A stretch of 64,000 bases of DNA from Cristatella mucedo (taxonomy: Eukaryota > Bryozoa > Phylactolaemata > Cristatellidae): the NCBI GenBank assembly GCA_009760855.2, contig WPIO01000008.1:1184001-1248000 (forward strand), in the 5' to 3' direction. Below, piece by piece: positions 19,626 through 58,257 of this stretch; the stretch's first letter is position 1; the number at the start of each line of letters is the position of its first letter. Made by a program: the position numbers and the translations under genes. The notes under the pieces are model-generated. The model was not told the DNA's origin, made no database searches, and worked only from the letters and a program-made list of their open reading frames with translations.

Positions 19626-19810
19626 ATGCCGATCTCTCGCGGATCTCTCGCGGCGGCGCTCTTAAGCGTGGCCCTGATCGCGAACGCCGCTAGCGGAGCG
19701 GCCGTGCTCGAAGAGGATGGGCGAGCAGACCTCGACGACGACGCCGCCGACGACGAGGAGGATTTGGGGGTGCACTCGGGCTTCGCTGTCTGCGTCCCGT
19801 CTGTCCGATG
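19626..19810 (+). CDS. Pacifastin-type gene exon 1
   Basis: The ATG sits in gacgATGccg. The exon codes for the signal peptide, the acidic segment and the first cysteine (FAVCVPSVR), and leaves through donor gtaggc in phase 2. Confidence 0.6.
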
Positions 19811-20726
19811 GTAGGCGGCTGCTCGCGTTCGCCCCCTCCCCTCGCTCGCTCGCACTTCCTTCCTCGCCCACGCTTCCTTCCCGAGAGCGGTGAACGGGAA
19901 GTCCGCGCATAGGACCGCGCCGGGCCGGTCGCTAACCGTAGCCAGCTGGCTGGCGCAGCGTAGCAGTAGCCCGCTTCGGACGCTGCCAACCAACCGCGCT
20001 GGTCTGGCCCCAGTGGTTAGAGGCACTCGCCCCGACCAAGGTCAGGCCGAGGTCGTGCGTTCAAGCCCTGCACGAATACGTGGAGCGCCTGAATAGAGAT
20101 TAAGTTATCTTAGGGCGCTGTGCAAATTACTTATATTATTATATCACACCTATCATTCGACCGAGCGCCGGAACGCCTAGAAGGTGCGTCTGCGCGCCCT
20201 GTGCGCTCACCAGAGGCAAGCTTGCCGTGCGTGTGTGCGCCCGAGGCAAGCTTGCCTTGCGTGTGCGCGCGGGCGCGCCTCGAGAAGTGCCGTAGCCTTT
20301 CCTCCATTCCGCGAGTTCATCGGCCTACGTAGACCGGTGCGAGCGAGCGGCGCCCGTCGTCAGCCGCCAGGCCGAGCAGTGCTACCACAGGTTACGACTT
20401 CCGCTATCACGGTGCAGCGGACCCAGCACTACACCTTCTCCATGCCCGGCGGCCTTGAACTCAGCAAGCCGAGCTCTAGTTTCGAGGCCGGGCGTGCTGG
20501 AGCCGTTCGTTGGCTTCGACCGGCCTGCGCTGGGGGCAGATTTTGCGGTCGCATATTTTTTGTTGGCACCCCTCACCCTCGCGTCGGTTTTTGTAGGCAA
20601 GAAGGCTGCGTAGAATGCACTTGCAACGACGGAGGCGACGGCTACGGCTGCTCGATGGATGCTTGCGGCAGCGACGACGGCGGCGACGACGGTGGCGTCT
20701 TGGACGGCGACTTCACGCTGGAATGA
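19626..20726 (+). CDS. Small secreted acidic protein with one pacifastin-type domain
   Basis: Two exons, 19,626-19,810 and 20,597-20,726, join in phase 2 and give 104 residues. Residues 1-25 are a signal peptide: basic start, ALLSVALIANAA core, small residues at the cut. An acidic stretch follows (DLDDDAADDEEDL). The junction-spanning part has six cysteines spaced C-x9-C-x2-C-x-C-x8-C-x4-C, which is the pacifastin light-chain spacing of small canonical serine-protease inhibitors. The C-terminal tail is again Asp/Gly-rich. The conserved Pro-Gly after the first Cys is Pro-Ser here, and the usual Asn after the second Cys is Val. A secreted protease inhibitor is inferred. Acid-rich tails could also suit a mineral- or metal-binding matrix protein. 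A SINE-1 copy sits in the single intron. Confidence 0.65.
20003..20146 (+). mobile_element. SINE-1 copy
   Basis: The A-box-like region is cagtggttagaggcactcg and the B-box-like region is gtgcgttcaagccctg. The body gcgcctgaatagagattaag and tail gggcgctgtgcaaatta resemble the LINE-A 3' end. It lies in the intron of the pacifastin-type gene. Confidence 0.75.
20597..20726 (+). CDS. Pacifastin-type gene exon 2
   Basis: The acceptor is gtcggtttttgtag. The exon starts with the base completing Trp, then codes QEGCVECTCNDGGDGYGCSM and DAC, an Asp/Gly-rich tail and a TGA stop. Confidence 0.65.
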
Positions 20727-20851
20727 GAGAGCGTCGTCGTCGTCTTGGACGTAGCCGGACTGTACGAGCTGGCTCGGACCTAGCTCACGATCGCAGCCAA
20801 CGCGACGCGGCATCGCATAGTACTCGAATTTGTATTATTGGCCGCGACCTA

Positions 20852-20857
20852 AATAAA
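20852..20857 (+). terminator. AATAAA polyadenylation signal
   Basis: A canonical hexamer 126 bp after the stop of the pacifastin-type gene, a plausible distance for a short 3' UTR. Confidence 0.5.
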
Positions 20858-20859
20858 AG

Positions 20860-21160
20860 CGCTGACGCAGCCGCCGACGGAAACGGGTACGGAGCGGTAG
20901 CGGTACGGAAGCGAGAGCTGTTCCTTTGCTGCCCGGGTAATGCGCACCGGGCTGGCGCTTGGTTCCCAAGCGGCGCCGTGCGAAATGTCTCGCTGTTGCT
21001 GTAATGACTGCGGGGAGAAGCTCGCAAAGCTACTCGCGTCCTCGAGCGTTGGATAGGATGCCGTCGGCCGTCGCGGAGATGTGCTGGATTGCATAACCGC
21101 GGCGAGTTGCGTCGGCATCACTGAAATTAAACTGCGATGAATGAAGCTGGGCAAAGCGAA
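20860..21160. other. Spacer, nothing recognised
   Basis: GC-rich sequence downstream of the pacifastin-type gene with no recognisable exon or repeat. Confidence 0.4.
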
Positions 21161-21164
21161 AGCA

Positions 21165-21460
21165 AGCGCGTGATGTGTTGGATGAACGAGACAACTGTCC
21201 TCCTGCTGCCGACTATGGCACATCCTTTCCAGCCGTCCTGAGCTGCTACTTCCATGCTACTCGCTACCTCAACTGCTCTCCTGACTCTGCTATGCTTCCC
21301 ACTTTCTCTTTGTTGCGTGAGACGGAAGTCTGTTGGCTACCGAATGCGTACCGAAGGAAGCCGCGTAGGCTGTGAGTGCGCTATACAAAACTCTCCTGTG
21401 TAACACCCGCACGGTCTCTATGACTTTGTGGAGTTACAGACGGAGATACATTACGTTACC
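21165..21460 (+). mobile_element. LINE-B 3' end, truncated
   Basis: It matches, in the same order, the 3' region of the LINE-B copy at 62.2-63.5 kb: gccgactatggcacatcctt, ctctcctgactctgctatgc, gtgagtgcgctatacaaaac and tttgtggagttacagac. Only the last ~300 bp remain. Confidence 0.8.
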
Positions 21461-22494
21461 GGTCCGACTGCCGTTCACATCTAACATCGATGCGCACGAT
21501 CGAGCCGCAACGTCCGAGGCGGCGGCGGAGCATTCGCTGCCGCCGCCCTTTCCCGGGCATCGGACCCGAGGCTTCGGCATTCCGACCCAAACCGCTTTAC
21601 AGGGGAATTTACTTCGTCTTCGTTGTTTCTGCACAGAAGAGAAAGCCCGCCGGCCACCGACGCCACCAGTCGGTTCGCGCGGGGGGGGGGGGGGGGAGCA
21701 CGTGACTCTCTCTCACTCCGCCCCTCGAACTCAATTCTGACCTACCTGCGGGCGACTGCACCGGAAGCCGCGGAGTCGATCTTGGAGCGGTGACTCGCGC
21801 GAGCTCTGTCGCATCGAGCGAGTCGCGGGAGAGAGGAGCGCGGCAAGGAGTGCAGTGTTCCACCTTCGACGCAACGGCAAGGCTACTGTCTCCGCGAGGA
21901 CTTGACTTTTGGAGGAGCTGCGTCTCCGAATTTCTCAGCACCGCAGTGCCGTCGAAGAAGGCGATCGCTCACGACTTACCTTTGCTACTCCGCAGACCAT
22001 GCTTCGCCACTTTGGTTCATGAAAGTGTTAACAGCTTGCTCCGCTGACGCCGGATTGCCGTAGTATAGCGATATCTCGCGAGGACGGATAATGTTTTCGT
22101 AGCCGCATGCGTACCTGTCGGTCAGGCAGCTCAGCAGTCGCCGAGTCGACGACGTCATGCGCCCGCCGTTGCTGCGGCTGTGCGGCCTACTACGGCTCAC
22201 ACTTTCGCACGCGCGACCATCTTTGTTCAATGGAAAAAACATCGTACAGAAGTGGATGTAAATTAGAAGAAAAAGCAACCGATGCGGACGCTCCTTATTT
22301 CGTCCAAAAGCTGAGGCAGCAGCAGCAGCTGGAGGCTGCGCATCCATCGCGCTGCTGCTGCTGCTGCTGCTGCTGCTAGATCGGAAGAGCAGTGCTCGGA
22401 GCAGAGCCTTTTCTTCCGTCTCCTTTCTTCGTGGTGCTAGGGGCAGGACGGGAACGCCACCGCCATGGTGGAAGAGCAGCTGAACTCACGTATT
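21461..22494. other. GC-rich spacer with CTG/CAG run
   Basis: No convincing gene. A G run lies at 21,682-21,697. CAG (22,314-22,329) and CTG (22,351-22,376) runs lie close together in opposite orientation, so they could pair. Confidence 0.4.
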
Positions 22495-23929
22495 GTAACT
22501 TAAAACTAGTGAGTTTCCAGTTTCAGAGCTAATCACTCCACAGAGTCGTCATTGCTTCGGGTGTGTAAGGACCTACTTAGGAATGTAAGCTTTGCAAGAG
22601 TCTCTGATTGCTTTGCTCGATCCTTCGGCAGCTTTTGATACCATCTATCACCAAGTCCTTCTTGAGCGCCTCTCGTGTCACCTGGGCATTACTGGCACTA
22701 CATTGCAATGATTCAGGTCCCATCTCAGTGGGAGACTCCAGAGTATTGATGTGAATGAACAAACGTAATCCGAGGAAATATGGGGTACCTCGGGGCTCCG
22801 TGGTTAGTTCGGTTCTTTTAACGGTTTCTGCCCCCCTCTTACCGATTTGATTGCCAGGCACAATCTAGGCTTTTGCTTCTACGCAGCTGACACTCAGTTG
22901 TACCTTTGCTTTGATCCCCCCTGGCCCTCAAGCATGTCAAATTCTCTCAACTCCCTTGCTGCATGTATTGATGACATCTGCACATGAATGGCAGCAAACT
23001 TTCTTGAATTGAATGATGAAAAAACCAACTTACTAGTTAGGGGCAAACCAAGTGTGATTCAGATATTGGAACGGTTAACGCTCGCAATCGGCTCTGCAGC
23101 TTATCTCCTGTTGAATCTGCACGAAATCTACGTGTTCTGTTCCAAAGTGACCTTTTATTAAGACGATCACATCAGCTCCACAGTCAAACCTGCCTACTTT
23201 CAACTAACTAGCATTGCTAAAATTTGAGCTTGGTTAAACAAGGATGCTACATCTAAATTGGTCCATGCATTTGCGACATCCCATCTTGACTTCTGTAACT
23301 CACTGCTTGCTGGTCTACCGGCCTGTGCAATCAGACGCTTACAGCTTAACTCTACAGCTAGGCTAGTCTGTCGTGAGCGGCACAGTTGCCTCATCTCACC
23401 ACGTCTCATCGACCTGCACTGGCTTCTAGACAACCAACGCATCGAATTTAAGTTTCTGTCACTCACTTTTAGGTCTCTTCATTCTTTCGCTTCGGCATAC
23501 TTATCAGATCTACCCCCACCAGGCTAAGCATCATACCACCCGCCTTTCGGAATCTAATGCTGTGCCTATACCTCGTGCGAGTCTCAAATCCGTTGGAGAC
23601 CGTGCCTTTAGTTCGTATGCTCTCAAAGCCCGGTACTCACTTCTGACTTGCGCCACAACATTCGATGGCTTGAAAGTAAACACGCATTCATTTATTCCAG
23701 CATTTCGTGAATCCATGCAATCCTTTCTTTGTGCGATTATTTGTGCTGACACTGCGCATGTTGCCACTAACTGCACTTGCATGGTGACCTTGTGCATGTC
23801 AACCCTGACCACGTTATTCTTGTTGTTTATCGAGCACGCTACCACTAGCCATTTGATCATGCTTCCTTTGCGGCACATATAAAGTGCCTAGAAAGATATT
23901 GAGTTATCCGAGGACGCTATATCAAATGC

Positions 23930-23965
<36 letters not shown>
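22495..23965 (+). mobile_element. LINE-A copy 3, degenerate
   Basis: On the + strand the order runs from gagctaatcactccacagag through the palm (aqueous remnants of FYADDTQLYL near 22,880), the C-terminal part (VHAFATSHLDFCNSLLAGLP near 23,260) and AYLSDL, to the 3' end near 23,890 and (ATT)n. Stops and frameshifts run throughout. Confidence 0.8.
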
Positions 23966-24524
23966 TGTGCAGCTGCAGCTAGGTGCTCGTCCTGCACAGC
24001 ACTACTAGCCGAGCTGCGGTCGAATCCGGAAGCAGGCACTTCCTGTTGCCCGCTGCACGCGTGAGTGAGGAGCCGCCGAGTCTCCTCAGTCGCTGCACGC
24101 GCGAGGAATCGTCTGCTCTTTCCTTCCAACCCGAGGCTGGAGCTTCGGGCTTTGGTCGTCGATCGGTGGTAGCTGCTGCCTCGCCTGCGAGAAACGGTCA
24201 CATTACCAGCTCCCAATGGCGTTGGTAAGCGACAACAACAGCAACGGCAATGACTGATGACACTAATCGCTAATGATTAGTTTTGACAGGCCTTTTGCTT
24301 AGAAAGCGCTGGTACGTGCGCGCGCGCGCGGAATGTGGCGGCAGCCCGTCGTCGTTGAAACCGCTGAACGCGGCGGCAGTGGCTGTCGTGACGCGCGAGC
24401 GAGTCAGTCGACCCAAAGTCGCCACCCGAACTCCCGATTACAGACTGCCGACCAACAAACAGCCGTAGCTAGGCGCGCTCATGCGCACGCCTTGGCACGT
24501 CCGTTCCAATTGCGGATCAGTAGC

Positions 24525-24815
24525 TAAAAAACGCACCTATTTATCATATTTATTTAGTCGTTCCGTTTGATTCGTCTTTTGTGTGCTTACGCGTGCTGAC
24601 ACTGTGCAAGCTGCCGCTAACGATATTTGCATGCTGACCCTGCGCATGTCACCTCTAACCACGTAGTTGTTGCAATTGAGCATGCTACCAGTAACATCAT
24701 TCGTACATGCTTCCTTTGCAGCAAATGTAAAGTTCCTAGAAAGAGATTGAGTTCTCCGAGGGCGCTATACAAATGTATTAGTACTATTTTTATTATATTG
24801 CATTATATTTTTATT
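24525..24815 (+). mobile_element. LINE-A copy 4, 3' fragment
   Basis: The last ~290 bp of LINE-A: cgcacctatttatcat, then the tcgtcttttgtgtgcttacg region, the hairpin variant cctagaaagagattgagttc and the tail. Confidence 0.75.
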
Positions 24816-25144
24816 ATGCACGCATGCCTTGAAGAGCTCTCGGCGGCGCTGCCGTCAGCCTCAAGCAACCCTCCCCTTCCGCGAAGGGATATGTTGTTGC
24901 TTACATCCAATCAAACTTCGCGAACGAGAGCCGCGCGCGAAGCCGCTTGCTGCTGCCGACGGAGCTCTTGTCTGCTGCGTCCTATGGCGTCACCGGCGTT
25001 CGCTGGCCGCGAGCAACACAGCCCAGCTGGCGCAGCGCGCTCCGTTGCCAAGGCGCCGACGAACTATAACCGATTTCCGACGTGCGCAGCCTCCGGAGAG
25101 CGGCTGCGCGCAGCACAGCGGCCGCGAGCTAGCCTTCGTCGGCG

Positions 25145-25173
25145 GCGGTCGGTCGGTCGGTCGGTCGGTCGGT
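25145..25173. repeat. (GGTC)n microsatellite
   Basis: About seven tandem ggtc units in a GC-rich block. Confidence 0.9.
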
Positions 25174-25271
25174 CCGCTGGGCTGCTCTTTTTTTTGGAGA
25201 GACAGCGTTCCTTCGCACGTTCGCCGAGGCGTCGCGCGCAGTATGTAACGTTCTGCATCCGGTCAGCAGCG

Positions 25272-25598
25272 ATGAGGCGAAACGCGCCAGGGCGCGGCCG
25301 CCATTCGTCGTCGTCGCCCGCTAAGCACTCCTTGCCGCAGCACATTTCCGACGGCGGGCGCGTCGAGTGGCAGTCGGACGGGCATCGCATCGCTCGGCAA
25401 CATGAGCGCGGCTCTGGCGGCTCCGACGCGGCGGCGGTGGCGGCAGCGGCGGCGGCGGCGGGCGAAGGCTCGCGCGACTCTGGGCCGCAGTCGTCGGCCG
25501 CCGACATCGAGGCTGCGGGCTACGGCGGACGTCCTCCTTCGGGCGCCTCCGACTCTGGGCCGCGCGGCGCGGCGGCGCGCAAAGCGGCCAGCCCAGCG
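25272..25598 (+). CDS. Candidate first exon of the giant gene
   Basis: An ATG at 25,272 opens 109 codons that run to a strong donor (gcg|gtaagc) in phase 0. The product is Ser/Gly/Ala-rich with SDGGRVEWQSDGHRIARQHE-like blocks, in the same compositional style as the later exons. It would splice in phase to 29,571. There is no homology support, and the alternative start at 30,140 competes with it. Confidence 0.35.
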
Positions 25599-27319
<1,721 letters not shown>

Positions 27320-27320
<1 letters not shown>

Positions 27321-27398
27321 AAAATGATATGTCATATATAATGAAAACTAATAATATAATATAATATGGTATATTATGGTACGATATATTATGGCTTG
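27320..27398. repeat. AT-rich satellite, left part
   Basis: Irregular atataatatg/gatatattatgg units. The same kind of sequence resumes at 28,888 on the other side of LINE-A copy 5. Confidence 0.7.
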
Positions 27399-28887
27399 CT
27401 AGTAAGTTCCAGTCTGGCTTTAGAGCTAATCACTCCACAGAGTCAGCATTGCTTATGGTATACAACGACCTACTTAGGAATGCAGACATGGGTAGAGTGT
27501 CTCTGCTTGTTTTGCTTGATCTTTCGGCAGCTTTTGACATCATCGATCACTAAGTTCTTCTAGAGCGCCTCTCATCTCGCCTGGGCATCACTGGCACTGC
27601 TCTGCAGTGGTTCAGGTCCTATCTCAGTGGGAGACTCCAGAGTATTGACGTAAATGGACAAAGATCATCTGAAGTACCTCTGAAATATGGAGTACCTCAG
27701 GGCTCAGTGCTAGGTCCGGTTCTTTTCACGGTTTATACTCTGCCTCTTGCTGATGTGATTGCCAAGCACAATCTAGACTTTCACTTCTATGCGGATGACA
27801 CTCAGTTTTACCTTTGCTTTGATCCCTCCCAGCCTTCGAGCACCTCAAATTCTCTCAACTCACTAGCTGCATGCATTGATGACATCCGCACATGGATGGC
27901 AGCAAATTTTCTAAAACTTAACGATGATAAAACTAACTTACTTGTTATGGGCAAACGCAGTGTGATTCAGAGACTGGAAAGGCTGACGCTCAAAATTGGC
28001 TCTGCCAGCATATCTCCAGTTGAATCAGCTCGAAATCTAGGTGTCATATTCCAAAACGACCTCTCGTTAGACGACCATATCAGCTCCACAGTCAAATCCA
28101 CCTATTTTCAGCTTCATAACATTGCTAAAATTCGGGCTTGTTTAGATAAGGATACCACGTCCAAGTTGGTCCATGCATTTGTGACATCCCGTCTCGACTT
28201 CTGCAACTCACTGCTTACTGGCCTACCAGCACGTGCGATCAGGCGATTGCAGCTGGTGCAAAACTCGGCAGCTAGACTTGTCTGTCGTGAGCGTCGCAGT
28301 TGCCACATTACTCCCCTTCTTGCCGACCTGCACTGGCTACCAGTCAAGCAACGGATTGACTTCAAGGTTTTGTCGCTCACTTTTAGGTCCCTTCATTATA
28401 TGGCTCCAGCCTATTTTTCAGATATACCACCCCATCAGGCCAAGCATCGTACCACCCACTTTTCGGAATCCAACAGTCTAGAAATACCTCATAGAAACCT
28501 TAAATCCTTTGAGACCGTGCATTTAGTTCGTATGCTCCCACAGCCAGGAACTCCCTCCCGACCTGCGTCAGAACATCCCCCGACCTAACCACATTTAAAA
28601 GGAACCTAAAAACACACCTATTTAGGATAGCATTTAGCGGGTCCCTGTGATTCGTCCTTGATGTGCTTATGCGTGCTGACACTGTGCATGCTGCCACTAA
28701 CCACATTCGCATGCTGACCCTGTGCATGTCACCCCTAACCATATTATTCATTTCGTTTGTTTTTCAAGCATGATTTTACTTACCATTCAATTGCATTTCA
28801 CTTTGCAGCAAATGTGAAGCGCCTAGAGAGAGATTAAGTTCTCCGAGGACGCTTTATCAAGTGAATTATTATTATTATTATTATTAT
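27399..28887 (+). mobile_element. LINE-A copy 5, best-preserved copy
   Basis: The least decayed LINE-A in the window, 5'-truncated. It starts near the fingers region and ends in the 3' hairpin and an (ATT)n run at 28,864-28,887. It landed in an AT-rich satellite. Confidence 0.88.
27554..28588 (+). pseudogene. Non-LTR reverse transcriptase fragment (LINE-A)
   Basis: About 345 open codons follow a TAA at 27,551 that replaces a Lys codon in the conserved AFD-IIDHKVL motif. Seen in order: YGVPQGSVLGPVLF, the catalytic FHFYADDTQFYL, WMAANFLKLNDDKTNLLVMG, ARNLGVIFQNDLSLDDHI, LVHAFVTSRLDFCNSLLTGL and LHWLPVKQRIDFKVLSLTF. A frameshift near 28,508 ruins the C-terminal APKAWNSLP-type motif. The N-terminal endonuclease is absent. 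The enzyme would copy element RNA at a nicked target, but this copy cannot act. Confidence 0.88.
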
Positions 28888-29370
28888 GATATGAATAATA
28901 TGATATGATATGATATAATAAGATATGACGTAAGTAATACAATATAATATAGTATACTACGATAGGATACGATATGATTTAATATAATGTAATATAACAC
29001 AATAATACTATGATAATAATAATAACAATAATAATAACATGATATCGCATGATATCGTGTAATATAATATCACGTCATATCGTATCGTATGATATAATAT
29101 GCTATATGATAACATATGATATCCTTTAATATGATATATATATAATATATAATATAATATAATATGTTATGCTTAATGTATTATGATAAAGTACAATATA
29201 ATATAATACATTATGGTGTTATATGATATGGTATAATATAATGTGATATGCGATAGTAAATAAAAATTATATATTTTAATATATTATAATAAATGATATC
29301 ATATAATAGTAATACGTCATAATATGTTATACTATAATAATTATTATATAAATAATACTAATAAAATAAA
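28888..29370. repeat. AT-rich satellite, right part
   Basis: Nearly 500 bp of degenerate gatatgatat/ataatataat units of variable length, with almost no GC, beside a very GC-rich block that starts at 29,385. Confidence 0.8.
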
Positions 29371-29570
29371 GCCCTTTTAAAAAACCGCGGCAGTCTGACG
29401 TGAGAACGGTGCGAAGCTTTTTTCTCGGCCGCACTCTCTCGAAGGGCAAGGCTGGCCGGCGAGGGGGGACGGGGGTGGCCAACGTCGCCGCCCGCTACTT
29501 CCGGTGACGACGTCCCAGCGTGCGACTGCGCTTCGCCGCCGCCCCCCCCCCCGCGCTTGTCTCGGTGCAG

Positions 29571-29778
29571 ACTGACATGTCGCCGCGCTGGCGCCATCGG
29601 CTCGTTTCAGCGCGTTCCGGCGGTCGGCGGCGGTCGGCGAGCGGCTGCGGCCGCCGGGCCACGCCGCATCGGCGCCCAGCGAGCGGATCGGAGAGACGAG
29701 ATTCAAGTGAGGATGCGGAACGCCAAGTCGGACGAGGCGGGCGTTCGCGCCCGACGAGGCAGCAGCAGGCAGCCGCCG
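29571..29778 (+). CDS. Candidate exon of the giant gene, 5' part
   Basis: An acceptor (gcttgtctcggtgcag) opens 69 codons in phase 0, ending at a strong donor (ccg|gtgagc) in phase 1. The product is Arg/Ser/Gly-rich, ending GRGGRSRPTRQQQAAA. The phases fit both the exon at 25,272 and the acceptor at 30,347. No homology is recognised. Confidence 0.35.
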
Positions 29779-30139
29779 GTGAGCGAGCGAGCGAGCGAGC
29801 GCCCGCTCGGTTCGTCGCTGCCTCCTGCGCTTGCCGACGAGAGAAGGCTTTTCGTGACCGACTAGCTTGGCGTCTTGGCGGCGGGTCATGCGCTTTCCGC
29901 CGCCGCCGCCAGTCCGACGTTCTCTTTGCTCTGCCGCCGCTCAAAAGTCGACTCGACTCCGTCGAGCCGCGCGAACGAGTGAGAATGATTCATACAAAGA
30001 AACGTGCAATTAGGCAATGAGCCGAACGAGCGCATCGGCCGCGCTGAATAATTCGCAGCGCGACGTGGCGGGTTAGCAGTGGACAGCGCGTGACCGTGCA
30101 CGAATCCAGCCGAGTTGCATCGCCATTCCTGCGGCCGCC

Positions 30140-56576
<26,437 letters not shown>

Positions 56577-56735
56577 TCCTCTCTCTCTCTCGCTCTCTCC
56601 ATCAATTATCTCGTGTTAAGAGAGACCCTGTTCGTCGCTCTTATATGCTTCGCTGCATTTATTTCCGACCAGTAGAATCCTGACCAGGTATAATCCTACT
56701 TCTCATCTCGCTACGCTTTGTTGTTGTTACTATTG

Positions 56736-56912
56736 AGTCGTAATGGCTCACTAGGTAAGGTGGCTGCTTTTCACGACCTCGGTCCCGAGGTCGTGGGTTC
56801 GAATCCTGTGGTGGGCGATCCTTTATCGCCACTGCAAGCGGTGGTGATAGCCGTAAAGGCCTTTCTGTCGCTATACAAAAAGAGGCTGTTAAATCAGCTA
56901 GTATTTACTTAC
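56736..56912 (+). mobile_element. SINE-2 copy, best preserved
   Basis: A tRNA-like A-box area (taatggctcactaggtaagg) and a perfect B-box consensus (gtgggttcgaatcctg) precede a body with gatagccgtaaaggcctttc and the tail gaggctgttaaatcagctag, then tatttactta. Confidence 0.82.
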
Positions 56913-57124
56913 TATTGGCCTCCTTCTAGCCGGACTAACCGGAAGTGACTTCTTCTAGGCGGACTTAACGGAAGTGACTATCATCAACGCCAGCTCTGTA
57001 CAGCCAACGTGACACGTGCTTGCAATCGGGTTAGGAATTCCTAATAGCCATGTAAGGTTGACTAAGTTCTAAAGGTGTCCATTTATCTATTTATTGAATT
57101 ATTTGTGCGATGCATAGCGCTGGC

Positions 57125-57379
57125 CTACTTGGCTAGCTTGCATACATCAACCGCCACCTCGTACAATAACCCAGTCTGCTTTTGAACTCTCGCCGCTGTA
57201 TCTTGCAGAAGCCAAGTCTGCGACAATAGCGAACCAATCAACTTAAAATTTGGAAAACTTGTCCCTACATACCATTCGAGCCTCGTACATATGATCTTAG
57301 TAGATAGATTTATTTTTATGAAGATCGTTTTTGTTTTTGAGAAGCTACAAAAAAAAGGATTTTCTGATGGGCATGTCAA
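57125..57379 (-). CDS. Unrecognised small frame in the Polinton-like region
   Basis: 84 codons, AT-rich, no recognisable motif. It may be an element gene or a chance frame. Confidence 0.2.
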   Translation of the reverse strand: MTCPSENPFFCSFSKTKTIFIKINLSTKIICTRLEWYVGTSFPNFKLIGSLLSQTWLLQDTAARVQKQTGLLYEVAVDVCKLAK

Positions 57380-57455
57380 TGAATTTTTCTGTGGGAATTA
57401 TAACTTTTCCAGCGGCAATATAATATGAAAACAGTTTAAGCCTGGAACGTATATC

Positions 57456-57827
57456 TCAAATTCGCAGAACAAACATTCTTGAATATCTAATACGCACAAT
57501 CCTAGTAAATTGCCCCTCATATTGAGGTGGTATCTTTCCTTTGATAAGGTGTCCACAGCACAGACGTTTTGTCTCTACAAGTTCTTTAGACTCTCCATCA
57601 TTAACCATAAAATCTGGACTATAGCGATGGCAACCATCTTTAGAGCAGTCAATAGCATTAGTGATATCGCTTTTAAATTTGATTTCTAGTAGCTTTGCAA
57701 CTATCGGTTCAAACGATTGTCCAAAAATTAAGGGTGCTCCTAATTCTAGCTTTTTATTGTTTATGTATTTATCAACTTTTTCCCATATCATTTCTTGAAT
57801 CATTTTTATTGACTTCTGCATCTTCAA
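57456..57827 (-). pseudogene. Possible PD-(D/E)XK (YqaJ-like) nuclease fragment
   Basis: About 123 codons. A helix with G-x-x-x-E-P-like FGQSFEPIVAKLLE, then the RYSPDFMV aspartate, the ELVETKR Glu-x-Lys and PPQYEGQF follow the order of the catalytic core of YqaJ/lambda-exonuclease-like nucleases, where a Tyr/Gln motif follows Glu-x-Lys. Such enzymes occur in large DNA viruses and related elements. The C-terminus ends abruptly, so this is probably partial. Confidence 0.45.
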
Positions 57828-57829
57828 AG

Positions 57830-58257
57830 ATTACATCATTGCATAATATCGAATGTACTTCCGATCCGCCAATGTTTAATGGCATACACTCTAACCAGTC
57901 GTCACTAACTTGCTCCGTTAGTCCACAATATACAATGTGATTAAATTAATCGATAGGGACTTGAAGTGCGGGTGGTTTAAATGCTCTGAAAGCAGCACAA
58001 TTGCCATTGATGATGAGATCGAACTCAGTTTCAGAAATCATGATATTGTGAATCTTGAAAGAATTCATAGTCTGGTTGGAGCAGTCTTTTACTTGATGGT
58101 GAAATCTAGGATATTACTATTCATAAAAGATTGTCCATTATCTAATATCAATGGCGTGGAATGAATGCACAGCAATATATTCTGAAAGACCGATTCCAGC
58201 ACCAGCAATATTTTCACTCACTCCTAGAAATTGTTTTCTGAACTGAGTAAAATCCAT
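57830..58257. other. Element-derived sequence, frames broken
   Basis: AT-rich sequence between the nuclease-like and capsid-like pieces. Short minus-strand frames probably continue the capsid-like gene after a stop near 58,258. Confidence 0.3.

Noticed and set aside
56736-56912. tRNA gene
   Set aside because: The A- and B-box areas are tRNA-like, but no acceptor stem closes and related copies with the same extra tail occur elsewhere, so it is a SINE.
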